Positions 42,301-57,300 of a DNA stretch of 64,000 bases are shown one piece after another. Positions within the stretch are counted from its first letter, which is position 1. Each line of letters begins with the position of its first letter. The position numbers and the translations under genes are program-made. The notes under the pieces are model-generated. The model was given only the letters and a program-made list of their open reading frames with translations. It was not told the DNA's origin and did not search any database. Origin of the DNA: Chionis minor (lineage: Eukaryota; Chordata; Aves; Charadriiformes; Chionididae); contig VZSF01001075.1 of the NCBI GenBank assembly GCA_013398295.1, forward strand, positions 1,426,001 to 1,490,000, written 5' to 3'.

Positions 42301-45300
42301 TATTTTTCTTGCCTGGCTTCAGAGTATAAATTTTTCAGGTTTCAAGCAGCTATAGAATTCATTTTGTGCCCGATGGCTTCTCTGGTCTGTCAAATCCCCT
42401 CAGATAGAAATCCAATGGGAAAATTGTGATTTTACTTAAATCACCAGTGTGATAGAGGTGTTCACCTTCTGCCTTGCTGCTGTTCTCCACATTCAGTCCC
42501 AGCTGCTGTGTCAGTGAAGGTCACCCAATATGTGGAAAGATGAAAACAAGACTTTCGTAGTTTTAATTCAGAACTTGTACATCGAGAATACTTGGTTACA
42601 AATAGGTATTTCTAATGCAAGTTGATTTTACTCTTAACTAATGCCAAAGAAGGCAATTCTGGATTGCAATTAAAAAAAATATGAATTCTTTGATAGCATT
42701 ATACTCTGTTGTCCAGCATTATTTAGAAGTTATATAGAACTCTCTTTGCAATTCAGATCTCGCTTATCTGTTGTATTTAGAAGACTGATAGTCAGTTTAC
42801 TCTGAACTTTCAGTTTTCCAGTGTCTAAGAGACCAAAAATAAACAAAACAAGAAGCTTCCAAGGGCTTCAGGAAGAAAAAGATTCATGAAGTGAATTCAA
42901 ATATATGAAATCAGAAATCTTCAGAGATCATGCTGGCTTAATTTTTCATTGTCCTTGTATAAAGCAGCTTTTAAAAAAAGTGGGGGGGATATTTCAAAGG
43001 AGTAGCTATAAAGAAACTTGTCTTCCTTTGTAATTGGATATGTGTGTTACTCTTTCTAATGAGGTAAGTCAAATTTGTATTAGTTCTAGGTTTGGACGCA
43101 GATTAAAGAGAAGACAAATTTCACATATTGAATCAATAAATATATTTCCTGGAAAGCAATGTCTTAATTTAGTATATGTCTTGCCTTTAGGTATGCGTAA
43201 AAATAACTATTCCTCACATTTGTCTCATCAAGGAGAAAGAGCATATCTGAGCAGTCAGACATGGAGAGTGTCAGGAAACCAAGGCTTTGCCTAAACCAGC
43301 AAGTCTGACTGAGTGCTTACATGTTTAAAGGAATTTAAAATGACCTATTTCCCTACTGACTGCCTGGATAGTGGGTGGAGCCAGTATGCAATTGACTGTA
43401 TCAGACTTAAAGATATGTCGTAAGTCCCTCAGCCCCATTGTTCTCTCATTTGTGCCGATGAAAAGCAGGAATGACTCTGTCAAAGAAAGTGGAGCTGTGC
43501 AGATGCAGAGTACTGTGAACAAACCAGGTTTTCCTATCTTTAGAAGGCAGAATTAGTAAAATCGTAAGAACGTGCATTTCCGTCTATCTTGAAATTCAGG
43601 TGGATTCCAGTTGGTAACATATTTCAACTAAATTGCAATCAACTCTTTGGACGTCTCTTTTTAAAAAATTAAACAGATTTTAAACCTCTTGCATGAAAAT
43701 TTGAAAAGGAAAACCCCATTTATCTGTCATGCTTATGGGCTGTTTAGAAATATATTAAAAACATATTCTGTGAATATATTCTCATGAAGTTCACTCCATC
43801 CAAATGTGGGGTGTTACATTTTTTCCATTTTTTTCAACTTGTTGTTTTGGTGACCTCATCACTTCTATAAAATCACTTCTGCTCCTTTATTTGCCCCATG
43901 AAGAGGTATTTACAGCAATTGGCATGATTAGAAACACCAAAGAAAGGGAACTAGCGTAGTCATTAGTTCAAACGTAGTACTTAATAGTTCCATCTTCAGT
44001 GGCCCATTGTGTTTTGTCACTGAGCAGAACTCGGGCAGTGAACTTGTCCCCCAGGACTCCCAGGTCCCTCTCTGCAGAGCTGCTTTCCGGCAGGTCACCC
44101 CTAACCTGTCCTGGTGCCCGGGGTTGTTCCTCCCAAGGTGCAGGACCCTACCCTTGCCCTTGTTGAACTTCATTAGGTTCCTCTCCACCCAACTCTCCAT
44201 CCTGTCTAGGTCTTGCTGAATGGCAGCACAGCCTTCTGGTGTGTCAGCCACCCCTCCCAGTTTTGTATCATCGGCAAAGTTGCTGAGGGTGCGCTCTGTC
44301 CCCTCATCCAGGGCATTGATGAGTGTGTTGAGCGACTGGACCCAGTACTGACCCCTGGAGAACACCAGTAGTTACTCTGCGCCTCTGAGCCTAGTTATGG
44401 TCCCGAGCCTTTCCCAGTCATAGCCCGTGCCCAGCAACACTGAAGAGGGGTAACAGGCTGCCTTACAGAGGCTGCCTTACTTCACTGTGAGAATTCTGAA
44501 ATTTGGTGGTGTTAGCCATGTCTGGTTTTTCTGGAAAATACGATGATGTGAAGAAAAAAACCCCAACATGGGAACCTGCAGTAGTTTAGATATAGGAGAG
44601 AAGCGTATTGTGGGTGCAGATTCTCTGCACTAAGACTCATAAGTCCCTAATTACTCATAAATACCTAACTGTGTGTAATAGGAACCAAGGAGACTCTTCT
44701 CAGAGGTTACAGAAAACTTAGTAATTACGTTTTGGTTCCTAATAGCTTCAAACAATGTGTTACGTACACCAACATTTATTGAAGAAAGGTATGTGTTATG
44801 TTATTCATTGTCTTTCCTTGGAAACCATGTTATGGTGTTCACAGTAATGAAGTGCAAATAATGAATCAGACAAGTTGGAAATCGGACAAGTTATTCAAAA
44901 GACGAATAGAAGTGCATAGAGCCAGGCAAAGGGACGAGGATTTCCTGAATTTCTATTGATGATCGTAACTCTAATGATCATAATTGGTCTTCTCAGATAT
45001 GGTATAAACTTTCATTTATGCCATTATATTTATTGCCTCTTTCTTACTGTCTTCTGTCATGGAAGATACTGTCAAATTTCAGGGCGAGGAAAGTAGTTTA
45101 GTCCACAGAACACTGAGCTAATGAGCTGATAAAATATTTTCTAGCTTTGGAGAGATGATGAAAAAGTAATTAAAAATAAAAAAAGTGATGTAACAACTTG
45201 TTAATTTGTCTAGAGGAGTACTGATTTCTTTCCTTGTCTTCAACCCATGTCAGTTTTTATTGGCAACTTAACCAAAGTTGGAACACCACTAATGAAGGCA

Positions 45301-48300
45301 AGTACATGACAAAGGCGAACAATTTCAGGAAGGAAATTAATACATAACAATAAAAGAGCAGACATTTAGGTTTGTTTGCTTGTTTTAAATCCTTTATACG
45401 TACACCGTGTTTCACAGCTTTAGTCAAGGATAACAAAAAAAAAATTAACAACTCGGTGTCCAGTACCAATCAAGGTCCCATAATTTTATATTTTTCATGA
45501 ACCAGTTGACTCGAGGTGGATAGGTGAAGTAATCGTGCTTTTAGTTCAGTAGCTCAGTAGAAATGAAGTAAAATTAAACAGGAAAATTACTTACAATCAG
45601 CCAAAAACACAGACTTGGGGTCTATTTAGTTGTCTCTAAAACAGGGCTTTTAAAAAAATACTAATTTATAGACAGAAATCAATTAAGCCTATGAGCCCCT
45701 GGCTCTGGTGCTTGCTTTCCTATGGATTTCTGTATTTCTGGTAGGCTTTGTGTTTAAGAAAGCATTAATGTTAACTGAAACTTTCCTCATGTGTTTGAGT
45801 TCTGCTTTGTGAGAGAAGCCTTTTCATCAATGAGAACAGTTACAAGGTACCTTTCCTTCACCAAACAGCCTATTCAGTTTTTAACTGTGGGGACGGAATC
45901 CTCTTTGTGATTTCTTCTCCTTTTTCAAATTAGGTTCAAATTGACCAACAAAAATTAAAGCAGTGTACAAAAAGAGTGGAGTCACACAAACCTAAATTTC
46001 CTAAAAACAAAAATATATATATTTTAATTTAAAATTAAGTAGAAATTGTCAGTCTTATTTGAAGAGTTTGAAGTTTAATTTTTTAACTCATTATGATAAA
46101 AAATATTCTCAGGTCTAATGTTAGCATTTACTTTACATTGGTTTCACCAAGAGCATTTTCATATTTTATACATGAGGCTGTCTTTCTTCCTAAAGTCCAC
46201 GGCATAGAGTCAGTTCTAAGGAAACAGTCCAAGAAAAGGAAGAGTTCTCCCCAGCCAGTATTCGTACTTGCTACTGAACATAAAGATCAGGTGAGGGAAG
46301 GAAAACCCACACAGACTGGAGAAAGTTGAGAAGATTCCTGCAGCAGGTTTTGAAACTGAACTTCATTCTCTGCTGCGCCTTAATTGTTGAAAAATGATCC
46401 ATACTTCCTGTTCCTCTGTGGGCTTTTGGAATGCTGCTCCTGTTTGAAAAGTGTTCGGCACTGGTTTCATTGTCTGTGAGATCTCTGTGCTCATATACTA
46501 GAAGCAATGTGCAAAGCGCTGAAACTTTTTCAAATACTTAGTACTTTTAAATCCATTCGTACCCTTGTCTAATACATCTTAAAGCTTTAATTAGGAACAC
46601 AGCTAATTCCAGCTTTATTACCAACACAGGAAATAAAATTCTCATCATTAGTGTTGGACTCTAAAAAAAGATCAAAAGAAAGCAGATGCACTGAAAGTCT
46701 TTCTCAAAATCAAAAAACATTGTATTAATCTGTTTCACTGGGTAAGACACAGATCCTTACAACGGAAGCTTAGACATCTTTTTTTAATGGAAGTACTCAG
46801 CTTGACTTTAGCAGGATTGTACCCAGAAATAAGGCTTGCCCGTCACAGAGGAAACTCTGATTTGCCAGCTGAGTAGATTATTATTAGCATTATTAATTGG
46901 CATTATTATGTGTAAAACTTATGTAAATTATGTACAGAGATGTCTATTCTGAATATCCCTAGCCTACTGTTACCATGATTCATGCTGTTCTTTGTGGGAT
47001 TTCTCACCCTGTTTTTCTATCTAAAATATAATAGCTTCAGTCTGATGCTTAATAAATTTTAACATTTGTTTGTGAATGATTAATTATTGTCTCTGTTCAG
47101 CGATGCTAGGCCGAGTATTTTTATATGCTAATGTATTCTTCACAGATATTTCCAGTGTATGCTATACCTATGGTAAAAGAATATTGTAGTACTCATTTGG
47201 AATATTATGAGTTTCTCAAGGATTAAATAAACCGAGTCGACTTGATTTTCTCAATAATCTATCTTTTCAGGTGAAAGACCGTTCCATCTGATCAGAAGCC
47301 GAATATACATCAATATGTGCAGTACCTAATACTGAGTGGATAATTGCTTCAACTTGCCTGACCATTGGATAATGTTATTTGCAGAGTTACAGGTAGTTCC
47401 CATTCCGAATGAATGTTAAGAGGAGGTTAGAGGTACGGTTTTCCTTTGAAAGGTACTCTGGTTATATGTGTGAAAGGTTGATCGAACCTATTCTGCAGGT
47501 TTGGCAGTCTTTGAAATGTCAAGTTCAAGAACCTTCTCAACCTTTGGACAGACTACAAACACTCTGTGGAGTCTCTAAAACTCATGGAACAGGTGATTAT
47601 ACACATAGCATCTTTGAATTCAGTTTCCATAACATTATTTTGTTTTTAAGACGTTTTGACTCTTATTGACATCCTTTGTTTCAATTACTGTTTAAACATA
47701 ATGAACAATTCCCATCTGCTCCCATCTCTGTACATTCATATTCTTTATTCTCTGTGTGCCCTTTGGTAGCTTTCCCCCACTTAGCTAGATCTGTATCAAC
47801 AGTTGTGATTTCAAGCATATTAATTTCTTTACTGCAGACCAATGCTCTTTTTGGCTTGTAGTTAAATGACTGGGATTTGAAATCAATCAGGCTCCTTCTC
47901 AGAAGTTGTTCAGCATTAGTTAGGTCACGTTCCTGTGCATAATGAGGCACTGAACAAGTTGAGTTTGAATGGATTTTTTTCATGAATAAATACAAAACAA
48001 GAACCAACGTGATATAACAATTTTTCTCCATACCCCCCTTTCTTTTTCAAACAAATACCTATGAGAAGCATTTCAGTAACAATTTCTTACTGCTCACAAA
48101 ATTGGTATTGCACTAAGAGCCATTTCATTTTGCAGTTGTTTTATTTCACCATTTGTATGAGGCTACAAGTTTGTTAGGATAAAGCCCTAAGCGTGTCTAT
48201 AACCGATATAGATGCTAAAAACAGTGTTACTACTCAAATAGTGAAATGATAAAAACGCATCAAAGGATCTACAGTTTTAGCAAGCAGAGTTTTCGAGTTC

Positions 48301-51300
48301 TGTTATTGTAGATTTACATCACTGTATGGGCAAAAAGAACAAAATCTAGATGTAGCTCTTTTGAAAGACATTTTTTGTATTCTGGCTTTGAGATTTTCTT
48401 TTCACATTATTACACAGTATACAAGGCTTTTAACAATAAAATCCGTCTTGTCTGACTTCGAAGTTGGCCTTGCTTTAAGCAGGAGGTTGGACTGGATGAT
48501 GGTTAGAGATCTCTTCCAACCAAAATGAGTCTGTGAGTCTCTCAAATTAAATAATCGGCTCTCCTCACATACTGCAAACAATAGAGTAGTTGTCAGAATG
48601 CCGTACTTTGAAGTATTTCTGTAAACTCATTCTGATCATGAAACAATGAAGAAGTCAAAACTAATGCTTATTGCAGATTTTTGAGTATTAATGGGAAATA
48701 CATGCTGTTTTTCCTAATGTAAAAGAATAATCTGAGGGAAACTAAAATGGAATGGCTGTCAAATTCCCTGGTTGTCCAGTCGCACAAATTATTTCCTAGC
48801 CATTCAAGAGAGAAAGATAGATAAAAGTACATAGTACATATGCAAACGTGTGTATTTACTCACGTGTATCTCCTCTCTTTGTTAAAATTAACAATTGTTT
48901 TAAACTTAAGGTTTGTTTGGAAACAATCACTAACTGAAGCATAACATTAACACAATGAGAATTTAGTGACCAAGAAATAAAAGGAAAAAAAAAATGTGGG
49001 CTGAGGCATTGTACTTGGAGAAGTAAAATGATTCCCAAGATTACTGCACTTTTGTTTAGTTTTTATACGTACTCAGTATAGAAAGCTCCAACTCTGTTGA
49101 TTTCCTGTCAACAGTGTTTTTGCCATTTCAGCATCTGGAAGCCTGTCTGTTAAATAATCAATATTTATTATTAAATATGGAGAAGCCTTTACTAAACTTT
49201 CCTTGGAGATTTTCCTGACATACTTCAGAAATCTTTTTGTTAATGAAAACTCTCTGTACTGCTTTTGAAATTGTTCAGCATATTTGCAGATAGGGTAGTG
49301 ACAGAAGAGACATTTCTAGTTCCAAACATCTTAAAATGAGCCAGACAGAGTAAATACTGCTTAACAAGTAAAAAACTTGAAATTAGCATAAGACATTACG
49401 ATATAACTTGCTTAATGTTCTTCAACTTTTTTATTATCAAAAGAACAGTCATTCTGAGGATTGATCCAGTGTCAACTGAAGTCCCTGGGAAAAATCCCAT
49501 TTCCTTTTTTTGAGGAGTACAGACTCAGGAGTATTTAGTTTTTATTCCAAGATACACTGAGTGGTTCTGAGTCTTTTATTCTTTGCTGTAGATTAACAAA
49601 CTGCTTAAACTTTCCTAGATGCAATCTAAGATTTCGTAGATCTGCCATACCTTCAAATTTCACAACTCAAACATTTCATCTTTACATCTTATTTCTTGCA
49701 TAAACAGATTTTTGTTTAGGAAAAAAAAGAGGTTTGTATTCTAGACATCTGCTATCAAGGGCAGGTTGGCAACTTTTTATTGTCATACAAATATTAATCT
49801 TAGTAAAACCTTATTCCAAAACATGTTAATGCTATGTGTGATGTCAATTTCTTCTATAAAACTGGAAAAATAAGGATTTTCTGCATAGTCAAAGGAGACT
49901 TACAGAGTATTCTATGGGTGTGTGCTGCATGTAAGATTATTTTGTCTGTCCAATTAAATATTTCATTGGGTTTGGGCAAAATCTGGTCTTGATTTTAATT
50001 ATATACTTTTTAATAGATGTTGCTTTAGCCTGTGGAAGACCCCTTTTGACTTTAGTCAAAGTTTTTCTCCTTGTCCGTTGTTTATAGTCATGTAAATAAA
50101 AACAATTTCCCTTATATAGGTATAGATTTATTTAAGTTTCTAAATTATAGATATATATTATAGATACATAGATTTATTTAAGGTTCTAAATTTGTAATGT
50201 AACAGACTTGTTCTGTAATTTATGTGATATAGGGCTGAGGCCCCTTAAGAATCCCATTTTCATCCCTGAATAAAAGTAATTTAGATAATTAGAGCACAGA
50301 TAGACAATGGAGTGGATTGCATACGTGGAATTCTTGAATTCAAGTTCCTTACTTAACCAACACTTTTCAATTGGTTATTGTGAGGCCAGTTTTGCCTTTA
50401 TTTTTCCTACCTCACTCAGATAAAGCTACTGTGTGCTGTTAGCTGGCAGTGTATGAGCCACAGCGCTCTAAGGAATTAACTGAAGGCAGAGCCTCCTGAA
50501 GTGGGAGCAATACCACTGTATTAATGCTGAATATTGAAGAAACCCACCAACTGATAATTTACCTAATGGTTTTAGGTGGTTTTAAGCAGCAAACCGATTC
50601 CTTGACCTTTCTTCAGAATTAGTGTAATGAGAAGATCCAGTGGGAAAAGGTTTTTGTCATTCAGCATGCTAGATCTAACCCATCAGTGCATATCCGCTTG
50701 GGAATCAGGTAGCCTGCTTGGTCTCCAAGCAAGCGTCTTTGTAGACTGTATTCCAGGGAAGGCTACAGAGATAACATGGCAGAGAGCCCAACAGCCTGGC
50801 TAAATGCCTGAGTGACAGGCAAGGCTGACATCACCCCCTGACACATGCTTTGACTTCTCTTTGCAGCAAGGGAATTTTTAAGGTGAGAAACGTGGCATCC
50901 GTTGTAAATTGTAGAGACTGAAGGTCAGAAGTGTGTGATTGTGTATTTACTAAAAGTCCAAAAGCTTTAGTAACTTTACTGAGATATGAAACTCTGAGAG
51001 TTTTACTGACTCTGTAGTAATCAAGATACCCTGTAAGTCATTCTTGCAGAACTATCCTGAGAAATTACCAGCTGAGGCATAATGTTTGCCCACCTATACT
51101 GTGCAGTGGTACTTGATGGATTTTGAAGAAGAAGAAAATTCCTGATGATATTTTATGTAGCTCTTAAAAGGAAGTAAATACTCAGATCAGTTGTGGGGTT
51201 AGAGTATTCTGCAATGCCCTTCTATGTATCTATGAAGATACTTCTTATTTTTTTGAAAAATAAGAGGAAGAATTCACACTGGTTTGATTGGGTATTTGGC

Positions 51301-54300
51301 TTCTCTTTAATGTGACTAGTAGAGGTAATATTCTTCAGAATCAAGGTTTTGATTAGAGGGGTCTACCTGGCAAAGCAGGCCAGTTGGGACAGTGGAAAAT
51401 TGTAAAGTTTTAGCAAATACTCTTCATGGATGGAGAGTGTGATTACTGAGGAGTACTGAAGAGCTGTCTTGCTACAGGAACATTTACAGCCTTCTTTCCT
51501 GCTCGCTAGGATAGAACACTGGTATTAGTCATTCTTAGCGTAAATCCTCTGGTTACAGTCGTCTTTTTTTCAGAAAAACTGTGCTTACATGACAATCCCA
51601 ATTGAATTTGCCATGAGTAGGAAGATTTCCTTTGGGAGCTTTTGCTAATTCAAGTGACTCGAAACAGCTCATTCAAAACAATTGTACTGTTTATTCACCC
51701 AGAAGAACACAAGAAGGCCCATTCCTCTGAGAGTTATGTTAACTTTCCCTGTTCTCTGAAAGTTTTAGAAGCTTGTGCTTGACCCAGATAACTTGAGTTC
51801 AGAGCTAGGAGACACAGCATTTCTCTCTGTCCATAAAGTGTGCTGGAAATTGGCAATGCACCTTTCGCTCTTCCCTTCCCAGTTTGGGGGTTTTCTGTCT
51901 AAGAGACTGATACCCTGCAAAATGTACCACAATCAATTTCTGCGAGCTTTGTCAAAAATAGACTAATTTAGTTCAGGAAAGTAAATAATGGTTGAAAAAT
52001 AAGCATTCAATTTTAATTTCTTATCAGGATATTTGTTAGAACCTAAATCTAGAATTAGGAGTCTTAAGTGTAGACTGAAAAATTACAGAAATCTTAGACA
52101 AGGGATTTAAACTACTATGATCACTGAAATAATGTTTATTTTCGTGAAGAGAATGCAGAGGCACATCTCGGGATTTTTTCAGGTGTTTTAATTAGAAACT
52201 GCTGAAATATTTCTAGGCATTTTTATTACGCCTGTGTGTAATGTAAGGGCTTAGATAGAATCAAATACAGCAGTCTGCTCTTTTCCCAGTGTTCACTGAG
52301 TTTAAAACTGATTTGCCATGAAGTTCACTGGGGAAAAGTAGCAACTTTTCTCATATAGAATTCATTTAAACTTCTAAGTGGGAGTCTAGATTTGATGCTT
52401 GTTTCATTGCCTTCTACTCCCATCTTCTCTTTTTTGTTTGCCTTCAGAAAGCCAAGCAAGCATTGGAAGTGAGGTCGAGCTGCTGGTAGGATTTTTACCA
52501 CTGATTTCTAAGAAACTAAGGTAAGGTCCATTTAAAAGCAGAGCAAAACTAATATTCCACTCTCCAAGGTATCATTAGAGTTACAGCTCTAATGGAAAGT
52601 CAGAAGAGAGTCATGGTGTGTGTGGTGTACTCAGTCGCAGTGATCATCTCCTGGCTACTGCTACAGGCAGAGGACTGGGATGCTGAGGTGCTCTATTTGT
52701 GCTGGCCCTGCCAGAGGCACGGGGTACTGACACAGGGAAATGAGCTGTTCTGATCCTGAGCTGTCTCAAAACGTTTAATGATTGGAGCCTGTTTTTTCCA
52801 TTTCTTGACTTTGCTGTTCCACACATTCCCACCGTGGAAGTAAACTTGCTTCGCAAACGTCAGGACATGGGCATATGTGTTCATTCAGGAGTTTATGCTC
52901 TTGTAGGAATTCAGGACACCTCTTCTCGGACATTTCATGTTTTTCTAATGTTTGAATCACGTTGTCAGCATTATGTGTAATGCCATCAGTCCATCTACTG
53001 CTATCACATGATTTTTTCTGTGCCATCCTTAATATACGTCCTTTGATTCCACTATTACATGTAATTTTTTTATTTGATTTTGAGGCCCTAAAGTATTAAA
53101 GATGCCAAATTTCAAATTATGACTGACAGTACCAAGTTTAAACTCTTCAAAAATGTTATTTCTTGTAGTGAGCTCTTTTTTGATGTCATATAATTCTAGC
53201 ACAGCCACCTACTTTTCATTCTCCTTTTGGCTAAAATGAAAGTTATTTAAAAGACAGTGCTTTTAAAATTTGGTAGTGAAAAATAATTTCATTTTACCAT
53301 TCTTTTTATTTTTTTAATAAGCAAAAAAGGCGTACCCTTCGTTCTGTCTTCCACCCTAGTCTAGTGCTAGATACAGACAAGGAAGTGGGATTTCAAAGAT
53401 GTTGAATCTAGACTTATTTTACCGAAAACAATATTTTCTATTTCAAGTGGTGAATTTGTTTAACTTAACTTGATAAAATCTAGAATTGTTGACAGGCTGA
53501 TTTAATACAACTCTTGCTAACAAGTTGCAGACATTACTAATGTGTCAAAACAACATTGCTAGAGGCATTCTGGCATCAGGCTGGACTGATAACTACAATA
53601 CAGTGAAACAGCTTTTTGACAGCTATTTTATTCTTGAATGCTACTGATTAAAGAGAGCTTGAGTTAGTGTTATTTTTTTCCCTCCAGATATTTTCATTCA
53701 CATGTGCTTTTATTTTTACTCACAAATAGAAAGGTAAATATTTTAAAATTAATAAAAATGAAAACCTAGAAGTCTGTGTCTTGACTAGATGTGAAATGGA
53801 ATTTGAGATTTTTTCTTGTACAGTTAGGCTGCCTCTCTTTTGTGATCTGCAGCTCCTGTATACTCTGCACTTGTTAGAGAAAATTTTAGATATTTGCCCC
53901 GTATCTTTGACCACCTCCTTCAGGACATGCATGTATGATCAAAAAGATAGAATTGACATGGCAATAATTATTCCTGTCATTTCAATAGGTAAAAAGTGAC
54001 ATTTGCTGAATTAAAAAAAAAAAATTATGTAGACTATGTGGGGCTTTATCTTATTCCCTTGATTTTAGAAACCTGGTGCACTTAACCAAAAATGGTATTG
54101 AAAACCATCGATTTTGATCTGAAGTGGAGATGTCAATTGAATTTTAAATTGTACTTTATCCTTTTATTATCCAGTTCTATTAAGCGTCTTGATAAGGTCC
54201 AAGGATTCCTGCTGTAAACAAAGAATTTGAAACTAAACCTTTAACCTTTACTTTTCATCAAGTGTTCACAGAGAATACTTTCTGAAAAAGTTGCTGTTTA

Positions 54301-57300
54301 GTTTGTATGCTTTATATTAGGTTTTCAGATGAGAGCAGCATTACACATTAAAAGTGTGATGTTGAATTTTACACAAAAAGTGCTATGTTGAATTTTTTTA
54401 TTGTTTTACACATCTTGTGTAAAGGCAAATGTGAGGGAGAAATTTGTGTGAAAACAAGATGGAAGTTGCTGTCTGCCAGAGCTTGAAGCCTTGAAGCTCC
54501 GAGATTCCTGAGAGGAGAATTTGTTCTTCATGTTCTTCTCCTCCCTGGAATGGCATAGGTAGGAAAATAGTGAGTTTCAGGTGTGTGCCTGTGTAGGCAT
54601 CTGTTACTCATGGTGCTACAGCCCTTGCTCCTGCTGAGCTGGAACAGAAATGCAATACAGGTACAATGTGGTTCTACACGTATTAACCTGTTTGAAGTGT
54701 CACTTTAGCACAGCAGAGCTGCTTCCTGAACCTGAGCACAACTGCTTTTCACCAGTGCTGTGTATGCAGACGTCGTGGTATAGATACCTAAACGTAGAAA
54801 ACTATTGGTGTTTTGGACACACTAGTGTAACCATGACATCCATAGTAGCAGCTACAATGTGGGTGAATCATACTGTTCTACAACAGCAACTGCAGAACAG
54901 ATAGAATACTTATTAATCTAAGGTGTCACCAGGGGCTTAGTGATCTAAAGTATTCCCCAAAACTCACTCAGAAATAACTCGGGAATCTGTGTTAGACGGG
55001 TCTGTAAAATACAACTTCTTACTAGTCACCTCAGTGGAGTGAAATGCAAAAATTATTTAAAATCAATGTAGAGCAACAGTAATACATGTGTTAGGAAAGT
55101 CTGTGAGGAAATAAAGTTAGAGGGGGCTTTTTTATTTTAAAATTATTTCCTCTGGAAGCATTCTAGCTAAGACATGATAGTGTGTTGTGTTGTGTGCCTC
55201 ATTTTCGAGGGGGCAAGGCTTTATGTTTTAAATAGTAGAGACATGAGTAATAGCAGATTATGTGGTTCCGGATCTTGCCTCAGTAGTCACAGGATTTAAA
55301 GATGATTCTTCATATTGTCAAAAGGCTGAATCATTTTCATTTTCCATTCTCATAACTATTTTTATATATGTGAAATGTCCTATTTCAGCATAGTACTACA
55401 CATTTATATTCTGAAGTTTCATATATGTCTAATTAAAGAACCAGATGCAAAAGATGTGTCAATTTTGTGGCCTAAAAAAAAAAAGAAATGAAATGGGCTC
55501 TTTACTTGTACTCTTGACTTATCCATTCAAGCATTTTAACTGGCAGACTCCTTCTAATCCCCTGACAGCACCTGGAGGGGTGCCGGTAGAACACCAAAGG
55601 GATGGTGGGAAGATATGACATATGACACTGGGGCAAGATCTGAACTCAGACAAATGAAATCTGTCAGCCAGCTCCTCAAAGGCTGCCACAGTTCTTATCA
55701 CTGCTTGGTTGAGCTGGCTTGATACACAGACTTATTGTATTATTCAGCTGGTTTGATTTTCCTTTTTATGACAACCTTACCCTGGAGACCATCCATCTCT
55801 TTGCAGTGTTGGAGAATGACTACAACTGAATGATATTTCAATATAATTTATAATCCTATACTGTAAACAGAAGTGATGGTTGCTTCCAACCACTGCGAAG
55901 AATTCTAATAGGTGCATTTGGACTCTTGTTTTCTTGGAGGGTTGGAAATACTCTGCAATTGGGAGATTTTTCATACCTTAGCTTAATAAGTCTTACAGCA
56001 GACAAGCTATGAAAAACCCTGAAAAAGACAGGAATTTTTTCCGAATGTGCCCAGGCAGTTAATGATGCATGCGAACAACTACAGCTGCAACAAATTATTT
56101 GCCAAAAATTTAAATAGCAGTTATTATTGCCAACGTTCCCGATAATGTCCTGGAATGAAGGGCTTAGCAGTAAAAAGTTGGGCTCAAGCGAAATATCTGA
56201 ATCTGAAAGCATTCCAAGTAAATTTGGATCCTAAAATCTACACTCTAAATAAAGGCTACAACAAAAATGTAAGGTAAAATAGTTATATTACTGTCTTGTG
56301 GGGCAAGCTTAAGCTTGTATTTTATCTTCTTCTTTGCATCAGGAAAAGTTGAGGGTAAATATTACCAAACTCGTTAGAGAGCACTCCTAACACTACACTT
56401 CCCCAGTCTGGTGGAGATGAACAGACAGGATTTGTCCTAGGTAGGGAAATGGCAGACCCCGTCTTTAGCATATTCATTTTTACTTTGACAGGACAGCCTT
56501 CTGGGAAAACAAAAGCTAAAAAAAAAAAAAAAAATTGAAAATATACACTTTCATGTGATTGCGGGTAGTTTATTTATATCCTTAGATGTTAATCTGCTTT
56601 GTCTAGATTTTTTTCTCATTTTTTGCTGAGTACGGGGTATTTGTGAATGGTAAACAAAGAACAGCAATATCTGTTCATTGTCACTAAGTCCTTATCTGAC
56701 CTAAATAGCTACATTTACACTTCGCATTCATGAAGTTACAAATTAGTCTTTTGTACGTTTTATGTGTCTTGTATATTAAATGCAGTTACTCAATTATGAG
56801 AAGAATCTGAAGACTAAAGAATAGTCTCCAGTTTGGTTTAGATGGAGGTGAGGCAGTAGGGGGTTGTTTTATCTTTAATATGACAACATGTATGAAAGTG
56901 AAAACAGAGACAATTATTAGACTGCCCAGACTCTAATAATTCTAATCAAATTTTGGATGAACATATGCACAACGTACAGCACATGTGGTCTTTACAGTAG
57001 AATAGCTGAGCCTTCTTTTTTTAAGGAGCATATTATCTTTATTTTGAGAAACACTGCACTAAAGGAAATGAAAATAAATTAGTGGTGAGATTACTTTTCT
57101 GAATATTCATTCAAAAGCAGTCAGTGGCTTTAATTCATTCTACAGAACATATCACAATGGATTTTCGTCACTGATTTCTATGACCTCTATCAGGTTCCAT
57201 TCCCTTCAGCATTGTTAGGCAGTACAAAACAGAGACAAACCAGCCTGTCTTTGGTTTTGTAACTAGCAAAAACTGGCAGAAATTTTGTGTGTTTTAAAGG

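Noticed and set aside
47681..48031. 116-codon open frame on the minus strand
   Set aside because: Low-complexity, AT-rich codon use and no supporting signals; it lies inside an intron of the plus-strand gene.
55856..56212. 118-codon open frame on the minus strand
   Set aside because: Compositionally random, no splice signals and no known motif.
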